From: Acanthaster planci
Lineage: Eukaryota; Echinodermata; Asteroidea; Valvatida; Acanthasteridae
Assembly: GCF_001949145.1 (NCBI RefSeq)
Contig: NW_019091642.1
Span: 478,491 to 542,490 of the forward strand
Direction of reading: 5' to 3'
Length of the DNA stretch: 64,000 bases
Shown here: in pieces, positions 47,936 through 59,630 of the stretch
How the letters are laid out: each line of letters opens with the position of its first letter
Numbering within the stretch: position 1 is the first letter of the stretch
Notes under the pieces: generated by a model
Seen by the model: only the letters and a program-made list of their open reading frames with translations
Database searches by the model: none
Told to the model about the DNA's origin: nothing
Position numbers and translations under genes: made by a program

Positions 47936-50329
47936 ATGGCCGCGCCCACGCCGATGGGGTACATCGGAAGTCTCGGTCCTTACGACAAAAGTAAGGAGCC
48001 GTTCAGCTCGTATATGGAAAGAGCGGACATGTTCTTCAAGGCAAATAATATCAAAGAGACTAGCGGCGAAGGAGAGGCTGTGACCGCGGCAAATGAGGCC
48101 GTTCGCGAGCGTATGAAAGCGATTCTGCTCACGGAAATTGGACCCGAAGTGTACGGCACAGTGGTGAACCTCCTCGCACCTAAGAAGGCAAAAGAAGTGC
48201 CTTACGCAGATATCATGAAGAAGTTGGAACAACACTTCAACCCAAAGCCTCTGGAAATTGCCGAAAGCTACAAATTCGGCACCAGAAACCAGAAGCAACA
48301 TGAGACAATCAGTGAGTACATTGTTGCCTTGAAAAACTTGACATTGCATTGCAACTTTGGAACATTTCTAGATCGCGCATTACGCGACAGATTTGTTTGT
48401 GGCCTCGTGGATGAGCGAATCCAGTCCAAGCTTTTGAACACTGCAGACCTTACATTTGAGAAAGCATGTAAGATTGCCACCACAATGGAAATGGCAACAA
48501 AGAATGCTCGCGAGTTTCGTCCGCCACAGCCAGCAGCAGCTGTTCATAGCCACAAAGCGGTGCCAACAGCTAAACCGAAAGCTGTAAAACCCAAACCGAA
48601 GCATGGAGAGTCGAGTTCTGCCAGTTGCTACCGCTGCAATGGTAATCACTCACCCCAGTCCTGTACGTTCAAAACGGCTAAATGCTTCAATTGCCAGAAG
48701 AAAGGCCACATCTCCGCAGCATGTCGCGTCAAGCCTAAAACAGGCAGCAAACTCAGTACAGGAAACAAGCGACAACAGCAAAAAGGAGTTCATAACCTGG
48801 AAGTGAACCCAGATGGAGATGAACTCGGGTTGTATACCATATATGCAACCGGCATCGACAAGCCAATGGCCAACCAAGGCAAGGATTTTCGAACAGAGAT
48901 ATTGGTGAATGAACAGTTGATCGACATGAGAATCGACACGGCTGCGGACTGCTCAGTTATGAGCGAAGACTTGTACGAAAACAAGTTTTCCCATGTACCA
49001 CTCAACAAGAGTAAGGTTAAGCTGAAAACATACTCCGGCGAAATTTTGGAGACTTGCGGACAAATGGACTGCAAAGTTCGACACAATGGTCAGTCAGTCA
49101 CACTGCCCATTATTGTGGCCAACTACAGAAACAAGCCAACGCTCCTGGGGAAGGATTGGCTGAGTAGACTTAATCTGGACTGGAAAAACATTTTCAGCAT
49201 CGGCTCATCCAAATCACGTCTAGACAGTCTGCTAAGCAAACATGCAGACATGTTCGCTGACAGCTACACAGGGATAACAGGTTACGCTGCTCATATCCGA
49301 CTTAAGCAAGATGCAAAGCCCGTGTACTGCCGGCCGCGACCTGTACCATATGCACTAAAGCGACAAGTCGAGGAGGAACTGGACAAGTTGGAGCGCAACG
49401 GAGTGCTTGTGAAGACAGACCAGAGTGACTGGGCAACCCCAGTCATGGCTGTACCCAAAGCCGACAAAACTGTTAGACTCTGCGGTGACTACAAAGTCAC
49501 AATCAACCAAGTCGTTGATGACGAGCAATACCCATTGCCGACCTCGCAAGATCTGTATGCAGAACTTAGCGGAGCAAGAGTCTTCACTAAACTGGACTTG
49601 TCTCACGCATACGCCCAACTCAATGTTGACAAGGAAAGTCAACCGTACCTCACCATCAACACTCATAAGGGCTTGTATTCATATACAAAGCTGCCCTATG
49701 GTGTGAAGTCCTCCCCAAAGATCTTCCAGTCAGTCATGGACAAAATGCTGAAAGGCATTCCACACTGCGTGTGTAACCAGGATGATCTGCTGATATCCAC
49801 AAAGGATATGGATGAACACCTGGAAATCCTCGAGCAGGTCCTCACGCGATTGGATAGCCACAACGTAAAACTGCGACAAAGCAAATGTGCATTCGCGCAG
49901 TCAGAAGTGGTCTACCTCGGACTCAAGGTAGACATGTATGGACTTCGTCCGGTGAAGGCGAAAGTCGAAGCCATCGCGAACGCTCCAAAGCCAAGCAATG
50001 TGTCAGAGCTGCGATCATTCCTCGGGATGGTGCAGTTCTATGCGCGATTCCTTCCAGACCTCGCTACAGTACTCAAGCCACTACATCATCTACTGCAGAA
50101 GGATGTAAAATGGACGTGGGGGAAGGAACAGCAAAGCGCGTATGACATCTGCAAGAAAAACTTGACAAGCAGCGACATGCTTGTACACTACGACACGACA
50201 CGTGAACTGAAACTCGCCTGTGATGCTTCAAGATATACGCGTAGGCGCAGTGATCAGCCACGTCATGGACGATGGACAGGAAAAGCCCATCACCTTTGCA
50301 TCTCGAACCCTATTACCAGCGGAACGTAA
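47936..50329 (+). CDS. Gypsy gag-pol: gag, protease, reverse transcriptase, start of RNase H
   Basis: Single open frame of 797 residues from the ATG at 47936 (KMAAPTPMG context). The gag part has two zinc knuckles at about 230-262 (CYRCNGNHSPQSC and CFNCQKKGHISAAC). The aspartic protease active site is DTAADCS at about 333. Reverse transcriptase motifs are TKLDLSHAYAQLN near 552 and NQDDLLIS near 614; the catalytic motif is QDD rather than the usual YxDD. RNase H begins with LACDAS near 760. The frame then leaves register near 50232 and ends in about 30 meaningless residues. Gag and pol are in one frame without a programmed shift. It encodes capsid and replication functions for the element. 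Confidence 0.9.
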   Translation: MAAPTPMGYIGSLGPYDKSKEPFSSYMERADMFFKANNIKETSGEGEAVTAANEAVRERMKAILLTEIGPEVYGTVVNLLAPKKAKEVPYADIMKKLEQHFNPKPLEIAESYKFGTRNQKQHETISEYIVALKNLTLHCNFGTFLDRALRDRFVCGLVDERIQSKLLNTADLTFEKACKIATTMEMATKNAREFRPPQPAAAVHSHKAVPTAKPKAVKPKPKHGESSSASCYRCNGNHSPQSCTFKTAKCFNCQKKGHISAACRVKPKTGSKLSTGNKRQQQKGVHNLEVNPDGDELGLYTIYATGIDKPMANQGKDFRTEILVNEQLIDMRIDTAADCSVMSEDLYENKFSHVPLNKSKVKLKTYSGEILETCGQMDCKVRHNGQSVTLPIIVANYRNKPTLLGKDWLSRLNLDWKNIFSIGSSKSRLDSLLSKHADMFADSYTGITGYAAHIRLKQDAKPVYCRPRPVPYALKRQVEEELDKLERNGVLVKTDQSDWATPVMAVPKADKTVRLCGDYKVTINQVVDDEQYPLPTSQDLYAELSGARVFTKLDLSHAYAQLNVDKESQPYLTINTHKGLYSYTKLPYGVKSSPKIFQSVMDKMLKGIPHCVCNQDDLLISTKDMDEHLEILEQVLTRLDSHNVKLRQSKCAFAQSEVVYLGLKVDMYGLRPVKAKVEAIANAPKPSNVSELRSFLGMVQFYARFLPDLATVLKPLHHLLQKDVKWTWGKEQQSAYDICKKNLTSSDMLVHYDTTRELKLACDASRYTRRRSDQPRHGRWTGKAHHLCISNPITSGT

Positions 50330-51509
50330 TTACGCACAGATCGAGAAGGAAGCACTTAGCATCGTGTTCGGAATCAAGAAATTCCATCAGTTTCTCTTGG
50401 GCCGACCCTTCACTTTGGTGACCGATCACAAGCCACTTCTTGCGATACTCGGTCCCAAGTCTGCAGTGCCATCCACAGCAGCTTGTAGGATGCAACGCTG
50501 GGCAATCTTGTTGTCGCAGTACGACTACAAAGTGGAGTACCGGAGCTCCAAATGCAATGCTGTCGCGGATGCACTCTCCTGCTTACCACATGAGAACTCG
50601 AGTGTGGGAGCCGAGAACTCCATCTACACTCTGAACGTGGTGGATGAAGACTTTCCGGTGACTGCAATTGAAATTGCAGTAGAAACCCAGAAAGACACTA
50701 TCCTCAAGTCAGTGTATGAACAGGCATTGAACGGTTGGTCAGACATCAATGTAGATTTGAGGTCAGAGTTGAAGCCTTATCATAATCGACGTCATGAATT
50801 GTCATGTGAGCAGGGATGCATTAAGTGGGGTAACAGAGTGGTCGTACCAGAGTCCTTAAGAGACAAAATTTTGTCTGAACTCCATGCCGAACATCCCGGC
50901 ATAGTGATTATGAAGTCAATCGCCAGAAGTTTTGTATACTGGCCCGGCATTGACGGTGATATCGAATCACTAGTGGAAAAATGCAGCGTGTGCCAAGCTT
51001 GCAGAAACAGACCACCAAAAACACCACTACAACCCTGGTCATGGCCAAGTAGACCTTTTCAGAGAGTACATGTAGATTTTTGTGAAAAGGGCAATGATCA
51101 CTTCTTGGTACTCGTAGATAGTCATTCTAAGTGGATTGAGGTTAAGCACATGGGTTCAAGCACTACTACTGAACGTACCATAGATGAGTTGAGATCAATA
51201 TTTGCCTGTCATGGGTTACCCGAAGAACTTGTTTCAGACAATGGGCCACAATTCCGTTCGGAACTGTTTAAAGAGTTTATGCGACTGAATGGTGTCAAAC
51301 ATACACTCACTCCACCGTATCATCCGGCCTCCAACGGGGCAGCGGAGAGGACGGTGAGAATCGTAAAGGAGGCTCTCAAGAAACAAGTTGTTCAGGGGAA
51401 CACAAAATTCAGCAAGAAACATTTGGCTAATTTCCTGCTGAAATACAGAACCACACCACACACTACAACAGGGTACACACCCGCAGAATTGTTGATGAAG
51501 AGAAGGCTT
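50220..51509 (+). pseudogene. Gypsy pol continued: RNase H remainder and integrase, truncated by gap
   Basis: Continues pol in the next frame after a one-base register change near 50232. RNase H motifs are ITFASRTL, EKEALSIVFG and VTDHKPL. The integrase has a zinc-binding HHCC region (LHAEHPG ... CSVCQAC), then the DDE core: VHVDFCEK, VSDNGPQF and PASNGAAERTVR. It runs open into the N gap at 51510. Whether the register change is a real mutation or an assembly error cannot be told from one copy. Confidence 0.85.
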
Positions 51510-52191
51510 NNNNNNNNNNNNNNNNNNNNNNNNNNNNNNNNNNNNNNNNNNNNNNNNNNNNNNNNNNNNNNNNNNNNNNNNNNNNNNNNNNNNNNNNNNN
51601 NNNNNNNNNNNNNNNNNNNNNNNNNNNNNNNNNNNNNNNNNNNNNNNNNNNNNNNNNNNNNNNNNNNNNNNNNNNNNNNNNNNNNNNNNNNNNNNNNNNN
51701 NNNNNNNNNNNNNNNNNNNNNNNNNNNNNNNNNNNNNNNNNNNNNNNNNNNNNNNNNNNNNNNNNNNNNNNNNNNNNNNNNNNNNNNNNNNNNNNNNNNN
51801 NNNNNNNNNNNNNNNNNNNNNNNNNNNNNNNNNNNNNNNNNNNNNNNNNNNNNNNNNNNNNNNNNNNNNNNNNNNNNNNNNNNNNNNNNNNNNNNNNNNN
51901 NNNNNNNNNNNNNNNNNNNNNNNNNNNNNNNNNNNNNNNNNNNNNNNNNNNNNNNNNNNNNNNNNNNNNNNNNNNNNNNNNNNNNNNNNNNNNNNNNNNN
52001 NNNNNNNNNNNNNNNNNNNNNNNNNNNNNNNNNNNNNNNNNNNNNNNNNNNNNNNNNNNNNNNNNNNNNNNNNNNNNNNNNNNNNNNNNNNNNNNNNNNN
52101 NNNNNNNNNNNNNNNNNNNNNNNNNNNNNNNNNNNNNNNNNNNNNNNNNNNNNNNNNNNNNNNNNNNNNNNNNNNNNNNNNNNNNNNNNNN
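51510..52191. other. Assembly gap, 682 N
   Basis: Run of N. It probably hides the end of the gypsy integrase and, if present, the 3' LTR. The size may be an estimate. Confidence 0.98.
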
Positions 52192-52462
52192 TGGCCCGGC
52201 ACCGCGGTGCGGTAGTGAAGGGGCGTGAGTACACAGTCAGTGCCCATCAATATGTACTTGTAGCGACGTATCGTATTGCAACTTGTTATCATTAGCCCCT
52301 CGTAGTGTTCTACTTGGACAGTGATAAATTTGAGTTTGCTGTGGGAGTGAGGATTCTCCCTACACCAAGGACTGGTGGACTTGCATTTTTTGAACAGTTG
52401 CTCAATCTTTTCAGATTCAGTGCCATCTCACGTCAGATACAGACACAGTTCATGCTGTAAGC

Positions 52463-53185
52463 ATGGATCGAGCAATTTACTTAAGCCGGTTCACATCGGA
52501 GTACATCAGTCAGCTGTGTACATTGAATCATATTGATACTGTGCAGCTGAAAACAAAACAAGAGAGAATTGAAGCTTTGTGTACGCTCCCTCAAATGAAG
52601 GAACCAGTAGATGATCACCCCCCATTGGGTGCGGCTATGCCAGTACAGCCTGATTTGGGGCAAATTCTTGAAAAGCTAGAAGCACTACGCAGAAATGAGA
52701 CAGAGTCACTGTGCCAGTCCCTTGTCAAAGCCATGACAGATGCAACCAAGACGTCAGTTGCATCCATCCGAGTGGGGCCAGAGTTACCAGACTTTCACAA
52801 ATTATCGTCCGACGATGACATCACCTGCTATCTTGCAACCTTTGAGAGGATGGCGAAAGCAGCAAAAAAGCCAAAGGAGGACTGGCCGCGCCTGATTGAG
52901 CCATACCTAACAGGCAAGGCACAAAAGGCATTTTATGCCCTAAANGTAGGAGGATAAAAAGGACTTTCAGAAAATTGTCGACATCATCCTCCGTCACTAC
53001 CAGTTGACCCCTGAGGCCTACCGTGTCAAATTTCGAACTGCCACAAAGGAGCCCCAGGAGACATTTGAGTAGTTTGCTACTCGACTTGAGTTGTATTTCA
53101 AGCGGTGGTTGAAACCAAGCGATGAAACCACTGCTACAGCAGATGTCAAGAGGATCTTTGAACAACTCCTCATTGATCAGTTCAG
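52463..53185 (+). pseudogene. Decayed SCAN-like gag fragment (Gmr1-type gypsy)
   Basis: From the ATG at 52463 a gag-like protein runs through LPDFHKLSSDDDITCYLATF and WPRLIEPYLTGKAQKAFYAL, to an isolated N at 52945 where the register changes. It resumes with IVDIILRHYQLTPEAYRVKF. This is the gag pattern from which vertebrate SCAN domains derive. A TAG interrupts it at about 53070 (ETFE-stop-FATRLEL), and it fades after LLIDQFR. No protease or RT follows, so it is a fragment. It belongs to a different lineage from the upstream gypsy gag. Confidence 0.7.
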
Positions 53186-53413
53186 GTATAGGAGGTTGAT
53201 ATTGGGCGCATTATTTCGCATAGTTGGGTGTACCATGTGACCCGTACACAATACAAGCGGATGTGACACGTCGACCGCGGCTACGTGGACGGTTGATTAC
53301 GCTTTTTGCCAATTAAGTCGCACGGCATTTGAATTTCGCAATCGTCATTGTGATTTAGATCAGATAGCTACATCCGTTCATGCCCTTTGACTGTTTGAGC
53401 TTTGCCCCTCGAC

Positions 53414-56400
53414 ATGTCTGCAAAATACGCGTTGATCCATTGGACATCAAGCAACAGCACGAGCATCGTGCCTGTGTCGGCTGTTTTGGATAAATCTCTG
53501 CTGCAGAACAATGCCAAAGTGGGCAAAGTGTATGCGGCCGTCATTGGCAGGAGAGAGCCAGTCGGTGGGTGGTCCAAACATGATGGAAGGGTACTCCAAA
53601 TGAGTGGTAGGTCCCGTAAAATTAAACCAATTTCTTTGGTCTCCCTGTTTAAAAAATTAATCACTAACCTTAGATTAGCTAGACCAGTGAACGTGTGGCG
53701 GAGCTTAAATATACAACATACTTCAAGTACAGGCTTATAATTAGGCCTACTAGGCCTATTGTTAGTGTAAGAAATTTCCTTTTGTGAGCTGTCCGATACC
53801 GCTTACTCTATACTCTGCCGATAAGCCTAACGTTAGTGCGTTGAGCTCTAGTACAGCTGATCCTAAGGATTCAGGTTCAAGTGCTGCACAGGGCCACCAT
53901 TTTTGTATTTTCAAATTACGTTAATATCTTAAGTATTTTTTAAGAGGGACAATGTAAAGTCTGAAAGTCAAAAATTCAAACGTTCAGATTTTTTTTCTTT
54001 AACGTTAGTCATTAGTGGTGGCTTGGGATAATTTTTTTTTTAAGGACAGTCCAAATTTCCACACATGCACATTGTCATTTCAATTCTGAAAGATTAGATA
54101 ATGTGAAATGTGTTTTGTTATGCCTTCCGTAAGGATAACTAATGCGTTCAGTAAATACATTTGCATTCTGCTGATGTATGCAATTCAGACTTTTTCCCCC
54201 TAAAAAGCCACAAACCAGAAAAATATTGCCTAGCCCCAACGTTACACACTAAGTATTATTAAGAGTTGGGGGCAAAATTTAGAACAAAAAATGGTTTAAA
54301 AAGTGGCAAAATGGGCTTTGAATCATTGAATGTGCTTGGTGATGAGCAATGCCATCTGTATGTATACACCTGTTCCATCAGTCCATTCAGTAAACCATGA
54401 TCGCAACGGCTAAATATACTTTTTTATTTGTTCCCAATAATACTTCTAAGGCCTAGGGCTATCGGCTAACTGCTCATTTTTGAAGCCAAGGTTTTGCTTT
54501 TTGAATTTCAGATTTAAGCTTAGTGTACTGCGGGCCTATGAACAGAAGTTCATTGAGTCGGGATCTGAGTCCGATGAATCGGAGGAGGGTCGAGGGCATC
54601 GCAAACCCAAGAGGAAAGCGTTTTTTGATGACGACAACGACGATGTAGACATGGTGGAGGCTGAGGATGGAGCAGCATCATCGAAGTCAAAAGGAAAATC
54701 GAAAGTGGTAAGCCTTCCGTATATTCATTAGGTGACAGTTTTAAAGTAGATACTTTTTGTTATTCTATAATTGTGCATTGATTACGAAACTAGAGACCTC
54801 AGAGCTAACTTGCTCAAGAGATATTTATGATGGTTAAAAATAATTAACTTAGGTACGTGTAGTTGTTGCGCACACACACTATTTTTCCTCAGAAAAGAAG
54901 AATATGTAACAAGCCACTGTTCTAAAGGACAATATTGATCCTTAATCTTAAACAGTTAGTGACATGTGAAACAGGTCAAATCTTGGCCATGTGTGGAAAC
55001 AGGTCAAATCTTTGCCATGTGTGGAAAAAAGATAAGCATCACACTTGACACCCCGTTCACAAACCCTATGAAACTGGTCTAAAATTTTGAAGTGTGTTCT
55101 CAAAAAATGATCTAATATTTGTCTTCAACAAAAATTACTTTTTAGGCGTATCGCTCCTGGAGTTCTGAGGGCTACCATCAAAGGCAAATAAGTAAGCTTT
55201 AGGAAATTGTTACATTCTATCCTGCTCCAGGTTAAGATGTTAAGTTGGATTTGCTTCATCAAATTTAGAATTTCTTAAACATGTTCTTATCAGTAGCTTT
55301 TTTTATTCAATAAAAGGTCAAGCAAGCTAAGCAAAACCAGGCTGTGGAGATCATTGAAGAGTTGAAGAAGAAAAGGGGTGAATCAAGTGATGCGCAATCT
55401 CGTCAAGACTGCAGCAGCTGTGATGTCTTGAAGAAGAGAATGATAGAGTTGAAGAATCAGAACAAAGCTCTCAGAAGAGGTAAGAATTATAAACAGTTAT
55501 TTACTAGAGCAGCCATCAAGCATTTTACAACTTGCATCCGGTAAGGTTCTTTTGACAAGAAGTTCATATTTCAAGGCAACCCAAATTTTTCATTGGTGCT
55601 GAACCTCTGAACTCCAGAATTTCACTACCAGTCCATAAATGTAACCCAAATTTTGGACTTTCATGTTTCAAGTTCGGGAACTTGTGATCAGGGAATGCAA
55701 TAAGGCTCTGCACTAATGACGTCATTGTTCGTGTTTGTCCGAGCCTATCACACATTCCTGCATTCACAACCAGAAAATGGATAATTTGCAATCCCCTTGA
55801 ATCCACATTCAGTTTGTTTGTCTGAGTTTAAGTGCTATGAATAGTAACTGCGCGGATCCCTTTTCATTTTTGCTTTTTGCTCAGACTCTGTGGTTTGCAT
55901 CATGCCTTTCATCTTTTGGAGGTTTCAGTTATGGCATCAGTCTTGGAACAGGTTACTATCCATGCACAGTATGGAATTTTAAGATACAAGCAAGATTATT
56001 TATTTATTTGAAAGGATTACCTGGTGTAGTGGGAGAACTTCGGGAGATTGCACTCAACATGTAAACCCAGACCAAGCAAGGAGTAACCACCCCAGCCCCA
56101 GCCAACTGCAGCCCGAGTACCACCTCCAGCCGGGCCAGCACCTCGTCAAGACTCAGCTCAAGTTTTTCAGAATCTACTGAGAATGCTCAAACCTGGCCAC
56201 CTCGGGATCAGCAAGGGAGCAGCTCCCCTGATTATCAATTGGTAGGCCCACTTAACTTACCATAAAGGTAGTTGATGAAAAGTCTTTGCTGTATTTTGCA
56301 ACTTTGCATGGAAGATTGGGTACATTCTGTCCGGCTATTTTCCATCGTACAAACACACATCCAGGGAATATCACTTTTTATTGAACAATTGTGTGAAAAA

Positions 56401-57756
56401 GCCCAACTCCAAATTTGGTTTTCACCATGCCAAATTATGTGCTTTATGTGTTATATGCTGACCAAATTCTGGAGTCTGTGTTCTAGCTGCACAGGGTCTG
56501 TAGCCTACTTACAAATGACATTGAAGCCTTGTTTCGAAGCATTGGCAATAATAAAAAGCTTGAGAGGTTGACAACTCAGGCCAGAAAGCTTGCAGTTTCA
56601 TTGTAGGGTAGTCTCTTTTGGAGAATGCATGGTTCAAAAAAGAACTACCTAAATATACATTTAAATCCTTTGTTGTTTTGCAGATGCCTGGACAAGGGGT
56701 TGCTCTCCCAGCCCATGTGCTGAAGCGATGCTCCCACTCAGATTATAAAAAATTAAGCCGGGACCTGATGTGTTCCCTGTTCACGCGGGAGGAAATGCAA
56801 CAGTGCAGCGTGATGGGAAAAAAGGGTGTTGGGGTTCATGGCAACAGGGAATCACGACCAGCTCTTCCCCAAGACAAAGTCCAGTCAATTGTATGTAAGT
56901 ATATACATGTATCCAAATAAAAATTCAGTCTGAAAACCTTTTGAATTTGTTTACAAAGCTAGCCCCACTAGCCCAGCAATCCGCAATCCTCCATCTGTTG
57001 ATGGATTAGAGTGGTTGGGGTTAGTGTGACTTTGCATGTGCTGTATTCTAGCTTCAGTTACATTTCACATAATTTATTGCATGGTCCCAAAAAATAAATG
57101 AAATGTCAGTTTAGAAGTAAGATGTATACCGAGCCCTCTCACACTGTGCAGTCACACCATGAATTTGCAATGAAAGTATATTTTGACTTGAAACAATTGT
57201 GATTTTTTTCTCTCTCTCTGTTATGGCAAATGGAACAGTTTATATAAAAAAATGTACCGATTGCAGCTCAAGTGATGCCCCTCCATTTGCACTTTTACTC
57301 TATCCCACCTACATTGCACTGCCTGTATACAATGTACACGTGGTCCAAGTCTGAAGCATCTCTCATTAATTAAATGGTTTGACTGTATGTGCTTTGACCC
57401 TGAAAGGCCCACCTGAAAAAGCTGTGAACCCTTTGGTTTGCCTGTCCATTTTGCCAGACCAATCAATTCTCACACTGAAATTGGGCTGGATTAAAAGTGT
57501 GAAAATTATTGTACCTGCATCGTGTGTACATGTACTTGAGAATTTCCAAATGTAAGACAAAATTTCAATCTCAAAGTTCAGGGTATGTGCCTTGTAAATT
57601 GCGCCTTATTCATTGTTGTTTCTTTTTGTTACAGATTATGTTCACAATAAGTTCCCAGATGTAGAAAAAGCAAATATTCGCCAGGTGATGGCATACAAAC
57701 TGAAAGATGTGCGCATCGCTAGTGCCAAAAGCAACTCAGGTGAAACTTCAAATTAA
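53414..57756 (+). CDS. BEN-domain protein with N-terminal Tudor-like region and coiled coil
   Basis: Six exons are proposed: 53414-53610, 54512-54707, 55317-55479, about 56081-56241, 56684-56894 and 57635-57756, giving roughly 349 residues. Exon 1 (ATG in GACATGTCT) encodes KYALIHWTSSNSTSIVPVS, like the N-terminal region of BEND5-type proteins. Exon 2 is acidic and Ser-rich. Exon 3 is a coiled coil (AVEIIEELKKKRGE ... LKKRMIELKNQNKALRR). Exons 5 and 6 carry the BEN domain, GVALPAHVLKRCSH, SLFTREEMQQCSVMGKKG, LPQDKVQSIV, then YVHNKFPDVEKANIRQVMAY. Exon 5 and 6 junctions and phases are clean. Two junctions are weak: the best exon 1 donor (53606) is out of phase, so a poorer one at 53610 is assumed, and exon 4's acceptor is purine-rich. 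BEN proteins bind DNA or chromatin, often as repressors. Confidence 0.72.
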
Positions 57757-58789
57757 CCCCCACGGCATTTTTGTCTCGTTACGTCACATATTTTATTCCA
57801 TTTATGTTTTGTTTCTTTTCTGTTAACTTCAATTTTTTTTTTTTTTAATTTTGAAGTTTTTACCCCTTAGCGTCCCCCTCGAGACACCCATGTTCATGTA
57901 TGTTATAATCATTTCATTTTTGGTTTTGGTTCAGAGTTGTTAAGAAATTATGTGATTCGGAGATACATTGCAACTGAAATTTGTGTTGTGCGGATGAGTC
58001 ATTTACAGATTTCTGTTATTTGTTATCTTTGAATTATGTATTTTTAGACAGGCATTTAGAGTGTTATCATTAAATTCCATATGTATAGGGGGTAACCTTA
58101 CTTTGAAAGCAATATTTCAAGTCTAACTTCATCTTGCACATGTGAAACCATAGATTATACAACCCTTTTATATTTTGTACTTTTCCCTCCCCCATGTGTA
58201 AATGTGGCAGTTTCATGCTTTGTTTACATGTGCATTTTGCTATCTGCATGTCACTGATTGCAGAACCACTTTACTCTCCTAAATTCTCATAGAAAAGGGG
58301 ACATGTAAACAAGGGATGTCAACATTTGGTCTGTTTGTCTATTTTAACTTTTAACACAAATACTGGTAGGTCTACTGTCAACTTATGCCCTGTTTAAGTC
58401 TAGTCAAGAAAGATTATTAAGATGTTTCACTTAAGTGTTTAATTTTCTTTTTTTTTGGCAGCCTGGTAATGATTCAGTTTAATGCTAAACTTTGACTTTT
58501 TGAAAAAGAAATAGTAGAGATTGTGTCACTGTTACATATTCTTTGTTAGAACCTGTATATGGCCTTTATAAAGAGTTCACGAAATGTATTAACAAGGGCA
58601 GCTAGTGTTTCAAAGTATGTGCAGAATACATCGATTAAAGAATTGGAAAGGTAACTGTCCTGTTTCAAAAAATGTTAATTATTTGCTTCAAATTTAGAGA
58701 ATGTATGTGGATTTCCTAATACATGTGTAAGGTGCCACTGGATTCACTGGATGTAGATACAATGCGATGGAATACATGCGTATGTACTT
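57757..58789. other. Downstream of the BEN gene, nothing recognised
   Basis: AT-rich, presumably 3' UTR and intergenic sequence. No coding frame was found. The N-terminal exons expected for the decayed gene at 59631-61788 were looked for here and not seen. Confidence 0.35.
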
Positions 58790-59630
58790 GTGTGAAACAC
58801 CATGGGGTGAAACACCGTGTGTTGGCATGGGGTGAAACACCATGTGTCGGCATGGGTGAAACACCGTGTGTCGGCATGGGGTGAAACACCATGTGTCGGC
58901 ATGGGGTGAAACACCATGTGTCGGCATGGGGTGAAACACCGTGTGTCGGCATGGGGTGAAACACCATGTTTCGGCATGGGGTGAAACACCATGTTTCGGC
59001 ATGGGTGAAACACCGTGTGTCGGCATGGGGTGAAACACCATGTGTCGGCATGGGGTGAAACACCATGTGTCGGCATGGGGTGAAACACCGTGTGTCGGCA
59101 TGGGGTGAAACACCATGTTTCGGCATGGGGTGAAACACCATGTTTCGGCATGGGGTGAAACACCATGTTTCGGCATGGGGTGAAACACCATGGGCCGGCA
59201 TGGGGTGAGACACCATGGGTCGGCATGGCGTGAGACACCATGGGTCGGCATGGCGTGAGACACCATGGGTCGGCATGGGGTGAAACACCATGGGTCGGCA
59301 TGGGGTGAAACACCATGGGTCGGCATGGGGTGAACCACCACGGGTCGGCATGGGGTGAAACACCATGGGTTGGCATGGGGTGAAATTCCTTGGGGTGAAA
59401 CACCATGGGTTGGCATGGGGTGAAACACCATGGGTTGGCATGGGGTAAACAACATTTCTGCATGGGAAAATCCATGGGGACTTGAACCATGGGGTACATG
59501 GGGTCCAAATCCTCCTTGGGAACCCATGGGAAAATCCCATGGTGACATCATTGGGATTTGACATGGGAACCCCATGGGAAAATGCTATGGCGTTCCCATG
59601 GGAAAACGTCATGGGAGATTTTTGTAAGGG
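58790..59630 (-). repeat. 25-bp CATGGGGTGAAACACC minisatellite, about 28 units
   Basis: Unit CGGCATGGGGTGAAACACCA plus a variable TGTGT, TGTTT or TGGGT end, period 25 bp, about 28 copies to about 59445. CATGGGAAAATCC-type sequence follows to the edge at 59630. A 24-bp variant unit recurs 149 bp apart (near 58858 and 59007), marking a six-unit higher-order repeat. The right edge is the complement of CCCTTACAAAAATCTCCCAT, the same edge as the array at 41819. Since 25 is not a multiple of three and the unit lacks stops on the minus strand, all three minus frames stay open for 250-300 codons; they are artefacts. Confidence 0.92.

Larger units (their letters stand above)
47453..51509 (+). mobile_element. 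Ty3/gypsy LTR retrotransposon, 3' part lost in assembly gap
   Basis: Order: probable 5' LTR, primer-binding site, gag with two CCHC knuckles, protease, reverse transcriptase, RNase H, integrase. This is the Ty3/gypsy order. The integrase is cut by the N gap at 51510, and no 3' LTR is visible after the gap, so the borders cannot be verified. One frameshift near 50232 breaks pol. Codon use looks more GC-balanced than the surrounding AT-rich DNA. Confidence 0.85.

Noticed and set aside
58694-59612. Three overlapping minus-strand open frames of 254-298 residues rich in HGVSPHADTWCFTPCR repeats
   Set aside because: They are the three frames of one stop-free 25-bp minisatellite; no start context, splice sites or non-repeat domain.
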